64,000 bases of DNA from NCBI RefSeq assembly GCF_014204895.1, contig NZ_JACHMF010000001.1:1736001-1800000 (forward strand), written 5' to 3'. A program made the position numbers and the translations under genes. Shown piece after piece: positions 40,330 to 48,333 of the stretch (positions within the stretch are counted from its first letter, which is position 1; every line of letters begins with the position of its first letter). The notes under the pieces were generated by a model. That model saw nothing but the letters and a program-made list of their open reading frames with translations. It searched no databases and had not been told where the DNA came from. The stretch comes from Paractinoplanes abujensis. Its GTDB lineage: Bacteria; Actinomycetota; Actinomycetes; Mycobacteriales; Micromonosporaceae.

Positions 40330-41683
40330 CCTCGGCCTCCGGCAGGGTGACACGGAACAGGCTGGTGGGGGAGTCGACCTCGACGACGTGGTGGAGCGCG
40401 AACTCGTAGACGGGGCCGCGCTCGGTCTCGGCCGGTGACGTGGCGAAGGCCAGGCTGGGCAAGTAGTCCATGTCGGGCGTGGGCAGGTGCAGCAGCAGCG
40501 GGTTGGCCACCTTGGCCACCGCGGTGGCCGTCCGCTGGTCGGCCGCGTGCACGAGCAGCATCACGCCCACCTCGCGGGGCGGGCCCCGGTCGGGCTCGAT
40601 CTCGTCGAGGATCGCGTTGTGGCCGTACAGGCGCAGGTCGAACTCGTAGTCGCCGTCGCCCAGGCCCAGCGTGCGGCCGACCCACTCGCCGATCATCTTG
40701 CGCATCAGCGCGGCCCAGGTGTCGATCTGGCCCAGGATGTGCGGGTCGCGGATCGCGGTGAACGACATCGTCTCGTACCCGGTGATCCGCGCACCCTCGA
40801 GCTTGATCGTGTGCTGCTCGGCGGGCTCGAAGCGGGAACCCTCCACCCGTACGCGCCGGTGGTCGAGCGCCCGGTAGGTCGCGTCGGACACCACGATCGT
40901 GCCCGCGGGCTCGCGCATCGTGAACGGGTTGACCGTCTCGTACAGCATGTGCGCGGCAACGGACGTGGGTGTGCAGGCGTTGTCCGGGTCGAGCGGTTCG
41001 ATCGTGAAACCGTCGTGGTCGATCGTCGCCAGCACCCCGCCCGCCCGCGGGTTCGTCGTGCACTGCCCGCCGCACTCGACGATCTTCGCGGCGTGCCAGA
41101 TCGGGCCGGCCGGCAGACCCTTCATCATCGGATAGGCGGCGGCGATCGCGGTGTCCGTGGCCCGGCCGGCCAGCACCACGTCGGCCCCCGCCTCGAGCGC
41201 GGCCACGATCGGCTCGTGGCCCATCATGCCGACGATGTGGGTGCAGCTGTCCAGCACCGGCGGGTCGAGCTCACCGGCGGGCGGCAACGGACGGATACGG
41301 CCGATTTGCTGGCGCAGAACTGCCGGTTGTTGTTCGCTGTAAACGGTCGCGACGCGCAGGTTCAACCCCTCCGCGGCCCGGATCTCGCGGACGATCCCGG
41401 CCACCCAGTCGACGCCGGAATCGGTGCCGCTGGTGCCGCACGAGCCCACGATCAGCGGGATCCGGGCCTCGGCGGCCGCCCGCAGCAACAACCGCAGATC
41501 GGCCGCCACGGCCGCCGCCGCGGTCTTGGCCGTGCCCGAGCCCAGGTAGTACGGCCCGGAGTCGGTCGACCCGCCGTCGACGGCGATGACGTCGGCGCCC
41601 AGTTCGATGCCGCGGGCGACTGTCGCGGCCGGGAAACCGGCGCCCAGCATGCCGACCGGCGCGAGAATGCGTACCTCGTTCAT
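40322..41683 (-). CDS. AtuA/DUF1446-family acyclic terpene utilisation-like protein
   Basis: A 453-residue soluble protein. The family start MNEVRILAPVGMLGAGF is followed by DVIAVDGGSTDSGPYYLGSG, LIVGSCGTSGTDSGVDW and GADVVLAGRATDTAIAAAY, all characteristic of the AtuA/DUF1446 domain. AtuA belongs to citronellol/geraniol degradation in Pseudomonas, but the wider family occurs in many carboxylic-acid clusters, where its reaction is unsettled. Here it is paired with DUF4387 and preceded by a flavoprotein and a D-2-hydroxyacid dehydrogenase, which points to a hydroxy- or keto-acid substrate more than to terpenes. ATG 41683 follows a GAGGACAACC site. Confidence 0.9.
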   Translation of the reverse strand: MNEVRILAPVGMLGAGFPAATVARGIELGADVIAVDGGSTDSGPYYLGSGTAKTAAAAVAADLRLLLRAAAEARIPLIVGSCGTSGTDSGVDWVAGIVREIRAAEGLNLRVATVYSEQQPAVLRQQIGRIRPLPPAGELDPPVLDSCTHIVGMMGHEPIVAALEAGADVVLAGRATDTAIAAAYPMMKGLPAGPIWHAAKIVECGGQCTTNPRAGGVLATIDHDGFTIEPLDPDNACTPTSVAAHMLYETVNPFTMREPAGTIVVSDATYRALDHRRVRVEGSRFEPAEQHTIKLEGARITGYETMSFTAIRDPHILGQIDTWAALMRKMIGEWVGRTLGLGDGDYEFDLRLYGHNAILDEIEPDRGPPREVGVMLLVHAADQRTATAVAKVANPLLLHLPTPDMDYLPSLAFATSPAETERGPVYEFALHHVVEVDSPTSLFRVTLPEAEDA

Positions 41684-41699
41684 GGTTGTCCTCGATTCC

Positions 41700-43316
41700 T
41701 CAGAGCTGAGCGTTGACGCCGCGCGCGGCCTGGCGGCCGGAGAACAGGCAACCGCCCAGGAACGTGCCTTCCAGCGCGCGGTAGCCGTGCATGCCGCCGC
41801 CCCCGAACCCTGCCGCCTCACCCGCGGCGTACAGGCCCGGGACCGGCGCCCCGGCGGCGTCCAGCACCCGCCCGTCCAGGTCGGTGTGCAGGCCGCCCAG
41901 CGATTTGCGGGTCAGCACGTGCAGCCGGACGGCGATCAACGGGCCCGCGGCCGGGTCGAGCAGGCGATGGGGTGCGGCCGTACGCATCAGCCGGTCGCCG
42001 CGATAGGCCCGGAGCCCGCGGATCGCGGCCAGCTGCAGATCCTTGCCGAAGGCGTTGTCCAGTTCGCGGTCGCGGCCCTCGACCGTGCGGCGGATCGCCA
42101 CCGGGTCCAGCAGCGGCGCCGGGGTCAGCGCGTTCATGCCCTCGACCAACTCGTCCAGGTCGCCCGCGACCACGAAGTCGGCCCCGTTGTGCTTGAACGC
42201 CTCCACCGGCGCGGGCGCCCCGCCGCGGACCCGGCCCAGCACCCGGCGCACGCTGCGGCCGGTCAGGTCGGGGTTCTGCTCCGAGCCGGACAGCGCGAAC
42301 TCCTTCTCGATGATCCGCTGGGTCAGTACGAACCAGCTGTGGTCGTGCCCGGTGGTCCGCAGATGCGCGAGCGCGCCCAGCGTGTCGAAACCCGGGTAGA
42401 GCGGCGCCGGCAGCCGGCGGCCCAGCGCGTCCAGCCACAGCGACGACGGCCCCGGCAGGATCCGGATGCCGTGCCGATCCCAGATCGGGTCCCAGTTCTG
42501 GATGCCCTCGACGTAATGCCACATCCGGTCCGGGTTGATCACCGAGCCGCCGGCCGCCGTGGCGATCCCCAGCATCCGGCCGTCCACGTGTGCGGGCACG
42601 CCGCTGATCAGGTGGGCCGGGGGCGTGCCGAGACTCGCGGGCCAGTTCTCCCGTACGAGGTCATGGTTGCCCCCGATGCCGCCCGAGGTCACCACCACCG
42701 CCTGCGCCTCGATGGTGAAGTCCCCGGTCTCCTCGCGGGAACTCGCCTCACCCCGGGCCACGTCGCTCGGGGCCAGCACCCGCCCGGCCGCACCGGTGAC
42801 CGTGCCACCGGTCTTGACCAGGGCGTCCACCCGATGCCGGAACAGGATCCGGACGCGCCCCGACGAGACCGCGGCCGCGATGAACGGCTCGAGCACCCCC
42901 GGCCCCGTCCCCCACGTGATGTGGAACCGCGGCACCGAGTTGCCGGCCCGCTCGGCCCAGCCCACGATCGGGAAGAGCTTGATGCCCTTCTCCCGCAGCC
43001 AGGCCCGTTTCCCGCCGGCCGCCCAGTCCACGTAAGCCTTCGCCCACCGCCGCGGCCACTCGTCCTCGGCCCGGTCGAACCCGGCGTTGTCCTGCCAGTC
43101 CTGCCAGGCCAACTCGGGCGAATCCCGGATGCCCATCCGCCGCTGCTCGGGCGACCCGACCAGGAACAGCCCCCCGAACGACCAGAACGCCTGCCCGCCG
43201 AGACTCTGCGCGGGTTCCTGCTCGACCAGGATCACCGACCGCCCGGCCGCGGCCAGCTCCGCGGTGGCCACGAGGCCGGCCAGCCCGGCCCCGACCACAA
43301 CGACATCCGCCTTCAT
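41700..43316 (-). CDS. FAD-binding dehydrogenase (flavocytochrome c/KstD superfamily)
   Basis: A 538-residue flavoprotein. The nucleotide-binding start is VVVGAGLAGLVATAELAAAG with VEQEPAQSLGGQAFWSFGGLFLVG. The middle contains VVTSGGIGGNHDLVR, and the C-terminal FAD loop is LYAAGEAAGFGGGGMHGYRALEGTFLGGCLFSG. This matches a conserved actinobacterial FAD-binding dehydrogenase of the fumarate-reductase superfamily. It probably introduces or reduces a double bond next to a carboxylate. Its start overlaps the stop of the upstream dehydrogenase gene by 4 bp (ATGA), and the AtuA gene starts 17 bp after its stop. Confidence 0.9.
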   Translation of the reverse strand: MKADVVVVGAGLAGLVATAELAAAGRSVILVEQEPAQSLGGQAFWSFGGLFLVGSPEQRRMGIRDSPELAWQDWQDNAGFDRAEDEWPRRWAKAYVDWAAGGKRAWLREKGIKLFPIVGWAERAGNSVPRFHITWGTGPGVLEPFIAAAVSSGRVRILFRHRVDALVKTGGTVTGAAGRVLAPSDVARGEASSREETGDFTIEAQAVVVTSGGIGGNHDLVRENWPASLGTPPAHLISGVPAHVDGRMLGIATAAGGSVINPDRMWHYVEGIQNWDPIWDRHGIRILPGPSSLWLDALGRRLPAPLYPGFDTLGALAHLRTTGHDHSWFVLTQRIIEKEFALSGSEQNPDLTGRSVRRVLGRVRGGAPAPVEAFKHNGADFVVAGDLDELVEGMNALTPAPLLDPVAIRRTVEGRDRELDNAFGKDLQLAAIRGLRAYRGDRLMRTAAPHRLLDPAAGPLIAVRLHVLTRKSLGGLHTDLDGRVLDAAGAPVPGLYAAGEAAGFGGGGMHGYRALEGTFLGGCLFSGRQAARGVNAQL

Positions 43317-44230
43317 GCGTTCTCCTCGACGTGTTCGTTGATGCGGTGAAGCGGCTTCCCGGCCAGCGCAGCCACCAGTTCGCGCGCGCCGAGCAGACCG
43401 GCGTCGCGGCGCGCCTCGGCGGTCTGGCCGGCCATGTGCGAATAGACCGTGATGCCGTCCACGCCGCGCAACGGGCTGTCCGCGGGCAGCGGCTCGACGT
43501 CCACGACGTCCAGGGCGGCCCCCGCGATCTGCCCCGACCGGACGGCCGCCACCAGCGCCGCCGAGTCGACGATGGGGCCGCGCGCGGTGTTGATCAGGTG
43601 GGCCGACGGTTTCATCGTGGCCAAGGCGGCAGCATCGATCAGGTGGCGTGTTCGTTCATTGAGCGCCGTGTGCACGGACACGAAGTCGGATTCGCGCAGC
43701 ACCGTGTCCAGGTCGCCGTCCACGACGGTCATCCCGAACGCCTCGGCCAGCGGGCGCACCCGTTGCGCCACCGCGCCCCGCCCGATGATGCCCAGGGTCT
43801 TGCCGCGCAGCTCGAACCCGTCGCGCCGCGGCCAGCCCCCGGCGGCGACGCCCGCGGCCATGCCCACCAGGTCCCGCGCCTGCGCGAGCAGGAGCGCGAT
43901 CGTGTACTCGGCCACCGCGTTGGCGTTGATGCCGGGCAGATTGCTCACGCTGATGCCCAGCTTGCCGGCGGCCGCGACGTCCACCGAGTCATAACCCACG
44001 CCCGTACGCACGACCGCGCGCAACGAACGCGCACGCTCGAGCACCTGAGCGCTCAACGGCTCGTTTGCGATCAGTGCCCCCTCGACCCCGTCCAGCAAAG
44101 CCACGAGCTCGCCCGCGCTGCGCGAGCCGCGCAAGGGGGAGTGGCGCGTGGTGAAGCCCAGCCCGGTCAGGTAGACATCCACCTCGTCCCCCGGCGACAA
44201 GTAGTCGGTCGTGATCAGAATGGTCGGCAT
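43313..44230 (-). CDS. D-2-hydroxyacid dehydrogenase (NAD-dependent)
   Basis: A 305-residue enzyme of the phosphoglycerate-dehydrogenase-like family. The substrate domain has VVRTGVGYDSVDVAAAGKLG, the NAD fold is LGIIGRGAVAQRVRPLAEAFG, the catalytic Arg is in LINTARGPIVDSAAL, the Glu in VDVVDVEPLP and the His in ITVYSHMAGQT. It should oxidise a D-2-hydroxyacid or reduce a 2-ketoacid. ATG 44230 follows AAGGGGT; the longer open frame upstream has no similarity. It is the first gene of the operon that ends with DUF4387. Confidence 0.93.
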   Translation of the reverse strand: MPTILITTDYLSPGDEVDVYLTGLGFTTRHSPLRGSRSAGELVALLDGVEGALIANEPLSAQVLERARSLRAVVRTGVGYDSVDVAAAGKLGISVSNLPGINANAVAEYTIALLLAQARDLVGMAAGVAAGGWPRRDGFELRGKTLGIIGRGAVAQRVRPLAEAFGMTVVDGDLDTVLRESDFVSVHTALNERTRHLIDAAALATMKPSAHLINTARGPIVDSAALVAAVRSGQIAGAALDVVDVEPLPADSPLRGVDGITVYSHMAGQTAEARRDAGLLGARELVAALAGKPLHRINEHVEENA

Positions 44231-44545
44231 CGGACCCCTTCGTTCAGTCGGAAGCATCAAGGCGCCGGATGACTGCGCCCGGTGCTGCGTGGGCCAGTGC
44301 TCACTCAAGCCCGCGTGACACCTGCTCATTCGTGCGCAGGGACTGCGCATGTTGCGTGCAGGTGTTCGTTCGGCTCCGCCCGGACGAGGCCATCAGGCCG
44401 GCCCCGCGCCCACCGGCCCGGCTGGCCCCTGACCGACCACGCCGGAGAGCGGCCGAGGCCGCGCAAGCGGGTCGCGGGAACGAGGGGCCGGCTGCGGATC
44501 CCGGGGCGGATCGGCGGGTGCAGCGCATGGGGTGGCGGAGGGCGG
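44231..44545. other. 315-bp spacer inside the catabolic locus
   Basis: The spacer between the MFS transporter and the D-2-hydroxyacid dehydrogenase shows no coding frame and no copy of the GntR palindrome. It carries GC-rich inverted segments near 44400-44500. It may contain a separate promoter for the operon to its left, but none is clear by eye. Confidence 0.4.
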
Positions 44546-45784
44546 TCATTTGAGGATCGGGGTGGTGGCCCGGCGCTGGAGGCGGCCCAGCCGGGCCACC
44601 ACGAGGATGGCCAGGGCGGCCAGGACGGCGATGTGCAGCAGCATGAGCTTCCAGCCGGTCAGGTCGACCAGGCCGCCGACGAGGGCCGGCCCGCCGAAAC
44701 CGCCCAGGTACCACGTGACGGCGTACAGGCCGGTGTACGTGCCGAGTACCTGGCTGGAGGGGGCCAGGTTCCACAGGGCCACGGCGGCGTTGATCAGGAA
44801 GCCGGCGGCGCCCACGGCGGCTACGCAGAAGACGATGACGGTGGCGGTGGCGGTCTGCACCACGGCGCCGGCGGCCATGGCGGCGGCGAAGACCGCCATA
44901 CCCAGGGCCATCGTCTTGAGGCGGCCGTAGCGTTCGGCCAGTAAGGCGGCGGGGTAGGCGGCCGCCACGTAGGCGATGCCGCTGGGCAGGGTCAGGCCGC
45001 CTGCCTCGCCGCGGGTCAAACCCAGAGCTTCCATGCCGTACGGGGTGATCAGGGACCGCGAGGCGAACCAGGCGCCGCCGAAGAGCATGACGGTGAGCAG
45101 CAGGAGCAGGCGGCGGCGGTCGGGGTCGGTCAGGAGGTCGGTGACGACCGAGCGGAACGGGACGCGGGGGGCTTCGGCGGCGTCGCGGTAGCCGGGGGAT
45201 TCGTTGTCGCGCACCTTCCCCACGACGACGGCCGTGACGAGCAGCAGGATCACTGACGGGACGGCGAACGCCGCGTGGGGGTGGTCGTCCACCAGGAGCA
45301 GGCTGATCAGGGAGGCGACGATGATGGTCAGCGCGGCCGCGATCTTGACGATGGCATTGGCCCGGCTGCGGCGCGCGGGCGGGATGAAGTCGGGGACCAG
45401 CGACTCCGCCAGGGGGCGCATGGTGTTGGCGACCAGCGCGTAGCCGACCATCACGGCGATCAGCACGGCGGCCGACGTGGTCCAGGGCAGGAACACGAAC
45501 AGCACTGCCGCCACCGGCATGCCCACGGCGAGGTACGGGATGCGGCGGCCCCAGCGGGTGCGGGTGTTGTCGGACCGGTTGCCGATCCAGGGCTGGATGA
45601 AGATCCCGAGCAGGTTGTCCATGCCCATCAGCGCGCCGACCAGGGCCGCGCTGGCGACGTGTTCGCGCAGCAGGACGGGCACCTGGTTGTCGTAGAAGTT
45701 CCAGGTCGACTCCTGCGCGAACAGCGTCAGGGCGATGAAGAAGGTGATTTTGCGGTAGGAGGGGTGCAGTGGTGTTTCGGTCAT
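44546..45784 (-). CDS. MFS transporter, sugar/acid symporter-like
   Basis: A 412-residue membrane protein with about 12 hydrophobic helices. The loop after helix 2 reads GNRSDNTRTRWGRRIPYL, typical of the GPH/SUC-type sugar-cation symporter branch, and QESTWNFYDNQVPVLL in helix 1 is conserved there. It probably imports the substrate of the neighbouring catabolic enzymes. It is transcribed away from the GntR gene, with the 16-bp palindrome 29 bp before its ATG, so GntR likely represses it. Confidence 0.9.
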   Translation of the reverse strand: MTETPLHPSYRKITFFIALTLFAQESTWNFYDNQVPVLLREHVASAALVGALMGMDNLLGIFIQPWIGNRSDNTRTRWGRRIPYLAVGMPVAAVLFVFLPWTTSAAVLIAVMVGYALVANTMRPLAESLVPDFIPPARRSRANAIVKIAAALTIIVASLISLLLVDDHPHAAFAVPSVILLLVTAVVVGKVRDNESPGYRDAAEAPRVPFRSVVTDLLTDPDRRRLLLLLTVMLFGGAWFASRSLITPYGMEALGLTRGEAGGLTLPSGIAYVAAAYPAALLAERYGRLKTMALGMAVFAAAMAAGAVVQTATATVIVFCVAAVGAAGFLINAAVALWNLAPSSQVLGTYTGLYAVTWYLGGFGGPALVGGLVDLTGWKLMLLHIAVLAALAILVVARLGRLQRRATTPILK

Positions 45785-45812
45785 GTCGCCTCCCTGTGTC
45801 CGCCGTCACGCT

Positions 45813-45828
45813 ATTTTGCTATAGCAAA
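45813..45828. promoter_or_regulatory. Perfect 16-bp palindrome, GntR operator
   Basis: TTTTGCTATAGCAAAA reads the same on both strands. It lies between the divergent MFS and GntR starts, in the only AT-rich patch of the region, and fits FCD-type GntR operators in size and symmetry. Confidence 0.75.
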
Positions 45829-45880
45829 AGAGTCAACAGTGGCATCGGCGTTTCCAAACAGCATGCGTTACAGTGCCGAC

Positions 45881-46597
45881 ATGCCGAGCGAAGAAACCGA
45901 GACGCTCGCCGATCAGGCGTACCGTCATGTCCGCACCGCCATCGCCAGCGGCGAGCTCGCCCCGGGGCAGAAGGTCACCGAGCGCGGCATGGCCGAGCGC
46001 CTCGCGATCAGCCCCACCCCGGTCCGTGAGGCTCTGCGCCGACTCGAGCTGGACGGGCTGATCGAGCGCATCGGCCCCCGTACGGTGCTGGTCGCCGCGA
46101 TCCGCGACGCCGCCATCGACGACTTGGCCGAGGTCGAGGTCGGCCTGCGCGGCCTGGTCGCCCGGTTCGCCGCCCGGCACGCCACCGCGGCTCAGCTCGA
46201 CGCGCTCGACACCGTCCTGGACCGCGCCGACGACCTGCTGATCCTGGCCAAGGAGCGGCGCCGGCAGGGCCAGCCGGCCGACCGGCACCTGGCCGATCTG
46301 CTTGACACCATGCAGGAGTTCAACGACACCGTGAACGCCTGCGCGCACAACCCGGTGCTCGTGCGCATGCTCGAACAGAGCCGCGTCTTCAGCCGCCCCC
46401 ACCGCCGCGAGCTCGTGCTGCGCAAGGTGGCCGAGGACGACACGTTCGGCCTGGAGAGGTACACCAGCCACCGCGCCCTGGTCCGCGCCCTGCGCGCCGG
46501 TGACTCCGCGACCGCCGAACGTCTCGCGCTCGAAGACGCGCAGGGCGGGCTCGCCGCGCTCAGAGAGACGCCGAGGGCAGGCGGGGACACGCCGTGA
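45881..46597 (+). CDS. GntR-family regulator, FCD subfamily
   Basis: A 238-residue regulator. The winged helix is TLADQAYRHVRTAIASGELAPGQKVTERGMAERLAISPTPVREAL in sequence, followed by RRLELDGLIER. The C-terminal FCD effector domain has IDDLAEVEVGLRGLVARFAA, a metal-binding Asp/His set around EFNDTVNACAHNPVL, and RPHRREL with SHRALVRALRAGD. FCD regulators sense carboxylic acids, which suits this locus. ATG 45881 is used; ATG 45863 lies upstream in frame. Its stop is 17 bp before the dehydrogenase GTG. Confidence 0.94.
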   Translation: MPSEETETLADQAYRHVRTAIASGELAPGQKVTERGMAERLAISPTPVREALRRLELDGLIERIGPRTVLVAAIRDAAIDDLAEVEVGLRGLVARFAARHATAAQLDALDTVLDRADDLLILAKERRRQGQPADRHLADLLDTMQEFNDTVNACAHNPVLVRMLEQSRVFSRPHRRELVLRKVAEDDTFGLERYTSHRALVRALRAGDSATAERLALEDAQGGLAALRETPRAGGDTP

Positions 46598-46614
46598 GCA
46601 AGCAGGGAGGCGGA

Positions 46615-47697
46615 GTGACCGCACATCGCATCGCCGTCGTTCCCGGTGACGGCATCGGCCTCGAGGTCGTGCCGGCCGGGGTCGACGCCCTCCGCGCGAC
46701 CGCCGACCGGTTCGGCCTCACGCTCGAGTTCGACGTCTTCGACTTCGCCAGCGCCGCGCACTGGCAGCGCCACGGCACGATGCTGCCGCCCGACTGGGAG
46801 GAGACCCTGCGCCGGTACGACGCCATCTACTTCGGCGCCGTCGGCTGGCCCGAGGTGGTGCCCGACCACATCTCGCTGTGGGGCAGCCTGTTGCAGATCC
46901 GCCGCACCTTCGACCAGTACGTCAACCTGCGCCCGTGCCGGCTCATGCCCGGTGTCCGCAGCCCTCTCGCGGGTCGCGAGCCGGGCGACATCGACTTCGT
47001 CGTCGTGCGCGAGAACACCGAGGGCGAGTACTCAAGCATCGGCGGCCGCATCTTCGAGGGCACCGACCGGGAGACCGTGCTGCATGAGACGGTGATGACC
47101 CGCGTCGGCGTCGACCGGGTGCTGCGGTTCGCCTTCGAGCAGGCCGCCCGCCGCCCCGAGCAGCATCTGACCTCGGCCACCAAGAGCAACGGCATCTCGA
47201 TCTCCATGCCGTACTGGGACGAGCGCGTGGCCGCGATGAAGGAGCAGTTCCCCGCCGTACGGGTGGACAAGTTCCACATCGACGCCCTGGCCGCGCAGTT
47301 CGTGCTGCACCCGGAGCGGTTCGACGTCGTGGTGGCCAGCAACCTGTTCGGCGACATCCTGTCCGATCTGGGCCCGGCCTGCACCGGCACGCTCGGCATC
47401 GCCCCGAGCGCCAACATCAACCCTGATCGCGCCCATCCCAGCCTGTTCGAGCCGGTGCACGGTTCCGCCCCCGACATCGCGGGCCGGGGCATCGCCAACC
47501 CGGTCGGCCAGATCTGGTGCGGCTCGATGATGCTCGACCACCTGGGCCACCCCGAGGCGGCCGCGCATCTGCTGGGAGCCGTCGAGGACGTGCTGGCGCT
47601 GGGCCCGGCCGAGGCCCCGCTCACCCCCGACCTGCATGGCAAGGGCACCACGGCCGAGCTGGGCGAGGCGATCACCACCCGCGTCCGCGAGCGCTGA
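46615..47697 (+). CDS. Tartrate/isopropylmalate-type dehydrogenase
   Basis: A 360-residue NAD(P)- and metal-dependent beta-decarboxylating dehydrogenase. It begins HRIAVVPGDGIGLEVVPAG, and has the substrate region LLQIRRTFDQYVNLRPCRL, VRENTEGEYSSIGG, KSNGISISMPYWDE and the cofactor/metal block VVASNLFGDILSDLGPA then FEPVHGSAPDIAGRG. These match tartrate dehydrogenase/D-malate dehydrogenase (TtuC-like). GTG 46615 is chosen for its GGGAGGCGGA ribosome site; GTG 46594, overlapping the GntR stop, is the alternative. It should feed the hydroxyacid pathway of the divergent operon. Its 3' end is triplicated as a 24-bp repeat. Confidence 0.92.
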   Translation: MTAHRIAVVPGDGIGLEVVPAGVDALRATADRFGLTLEFDVFDFASAAHWQRHGTMLPPDWEETLRRYDAIYFGAVGWPEVVPDHISLWGSLLQIRRTFDQYVNLRPCRLMPGVRSPLAGREPGDIDFVVVRENTEGEYSSIGGRIFEGTDRETVLHETVMTRVGVDRVLRFAFEQAARRPEQHLTSATKSNGISISMPYWDERVAAMKEQFPAVRVDKFHIDALAAQFVLHPERFDVVVASNLFGDILSDLGPACTGTLGIAPSANINPDRAHPSLFEPVHGSAPDIAGRGIANPVGQIWCGSMMLDHLGHPEAAAHLLGAVEDVLALGPAEAPLTPDLHGKGTTAELGEAITTRVRER

Positions 47698-48333
47698 GCC
47701 GCCGCGCGGGGCGAGCGCTGAGCCGCCGGCAGTGGCGAGCGCGGAGCCGCCGGAGTGCGACGAGGCCTCGGCCACCACCCCGATCGACAGCCCCACCACC
47801 ACCAGGATCAGCGCGAGCAGGATCCGCTCGAAGAGCCCCCCGTACGGCAACAGCCCCGTGAGGTGCGAGGCCCCGAACGCGAGGCCGGCCGCCACCGTGG
47901 CCAGCCCCGCGGTGCGCAGGCGCCGGGCCCGGGGCGTCGGGGCCAGCCGGGCCAGCAGCAGCGCGACCACCGGGGGCAGGATCGCCATGACGGCGGCGCT
48001 GTAGCGGTGCACGACGGCCGGGACATCGGGTTCGGTGCCGGGCAGGTTCGTCGGGAAGAACGCCACCAGCACCAGCGCCACGCTCCACACCGACAACAGC
48101 GCGGTCAGCACCCAAGTACGGGGCAGGGCCCGCCGGGTGCCCGCCAGCAACCCGAGCCCGGCCGTGGCCAGCCCGCACGTCGCCACCGTGAGCAGGAACG
48201 CCCCCGGTCCGGTGCGGATCGCATTGCTGACCATCTCGTGCAACGGGTCCACGTCGCCGATGACCAGCAGGCCGGCCCCGGCGACGGCGGACACCGCCAG
48301 GGCCGGCCGTGCGACGCCGAGCCCGCCGCTCAC
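47032..48333 (-). CDS. DUF998-like membrane protein whose frame lacks a normal stop
   Basis: The first 205 residues from GTG 48333 form a plausible six-helix membrane protein (AVSAVAGAGLLVIGDVDPLHE, LLTVATCGLATAGLGLLAG, VLTALLSVWSVALVLVAFF and others) like DUF998 proteins. Instead of stopping after AEASSH, the frame passes through the 24-bp repeats (GGSALA- and GGSALAP-type units). It then stays open to 47032, antisense to the whole second half of the tartrate-type dehydrogenase gene, giving 433 codons. The tail beyond about 47690 has no protein-like features. The repeat expansion probably removed the stop. The start overlaps the glycosyltransferase stop by 4 bp. Confidence 0.6.
   Translation of the reverse strand: MSGGLGVARPALAVSAVAGAGLLVIGDVDPLHEMVSNAIRTGPGAFLLTVATCGLATAGLGLLAGTRRALPRTWVLTALLSVWSVALVLVAFFPTNLPGTEPDVPAVVHRYSAAVMAILPPVVALLLARLAPTPRARRLRTAGLATVAAGLAFGASHLTGLLPYGGLFERILLALILVVVGLSIGVVAEASSHSGGSALATAGGSALAPRGGSALADAGGDRLAQLGRGALAMQVGGERGLGRAQRQHVLDGSQQMRGRLGVAQVVEHHRAAPDLADRVGDAPARDVGGGTVHRLEQAGMGAIRVDVGARGDAERAGAGRAQIGQDVAEQVAGHHDVEPLRVQHELRGQGVDVELVHPYGGELLLHRGHALVPVRHGDRDAVALGGRGQMLLGAAGGLLEGEPQHPVDADAGHHRLMQHGLPVGALEDAAADA
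47687..47758. repeat. Three 24-bp tandem repeats at a convergent gene junction
   Basis: Units 47687-47710, 47711-47734 and 47735-47758 each begin GCGAGCGC(T/G)GAGCCGCCG. The first contains the dehydrogenase's last codons and stop, so the end of that gene has been copied twice into the spacer, where the convergent membrane-protein frame runs through it. Confidence 0.9.
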
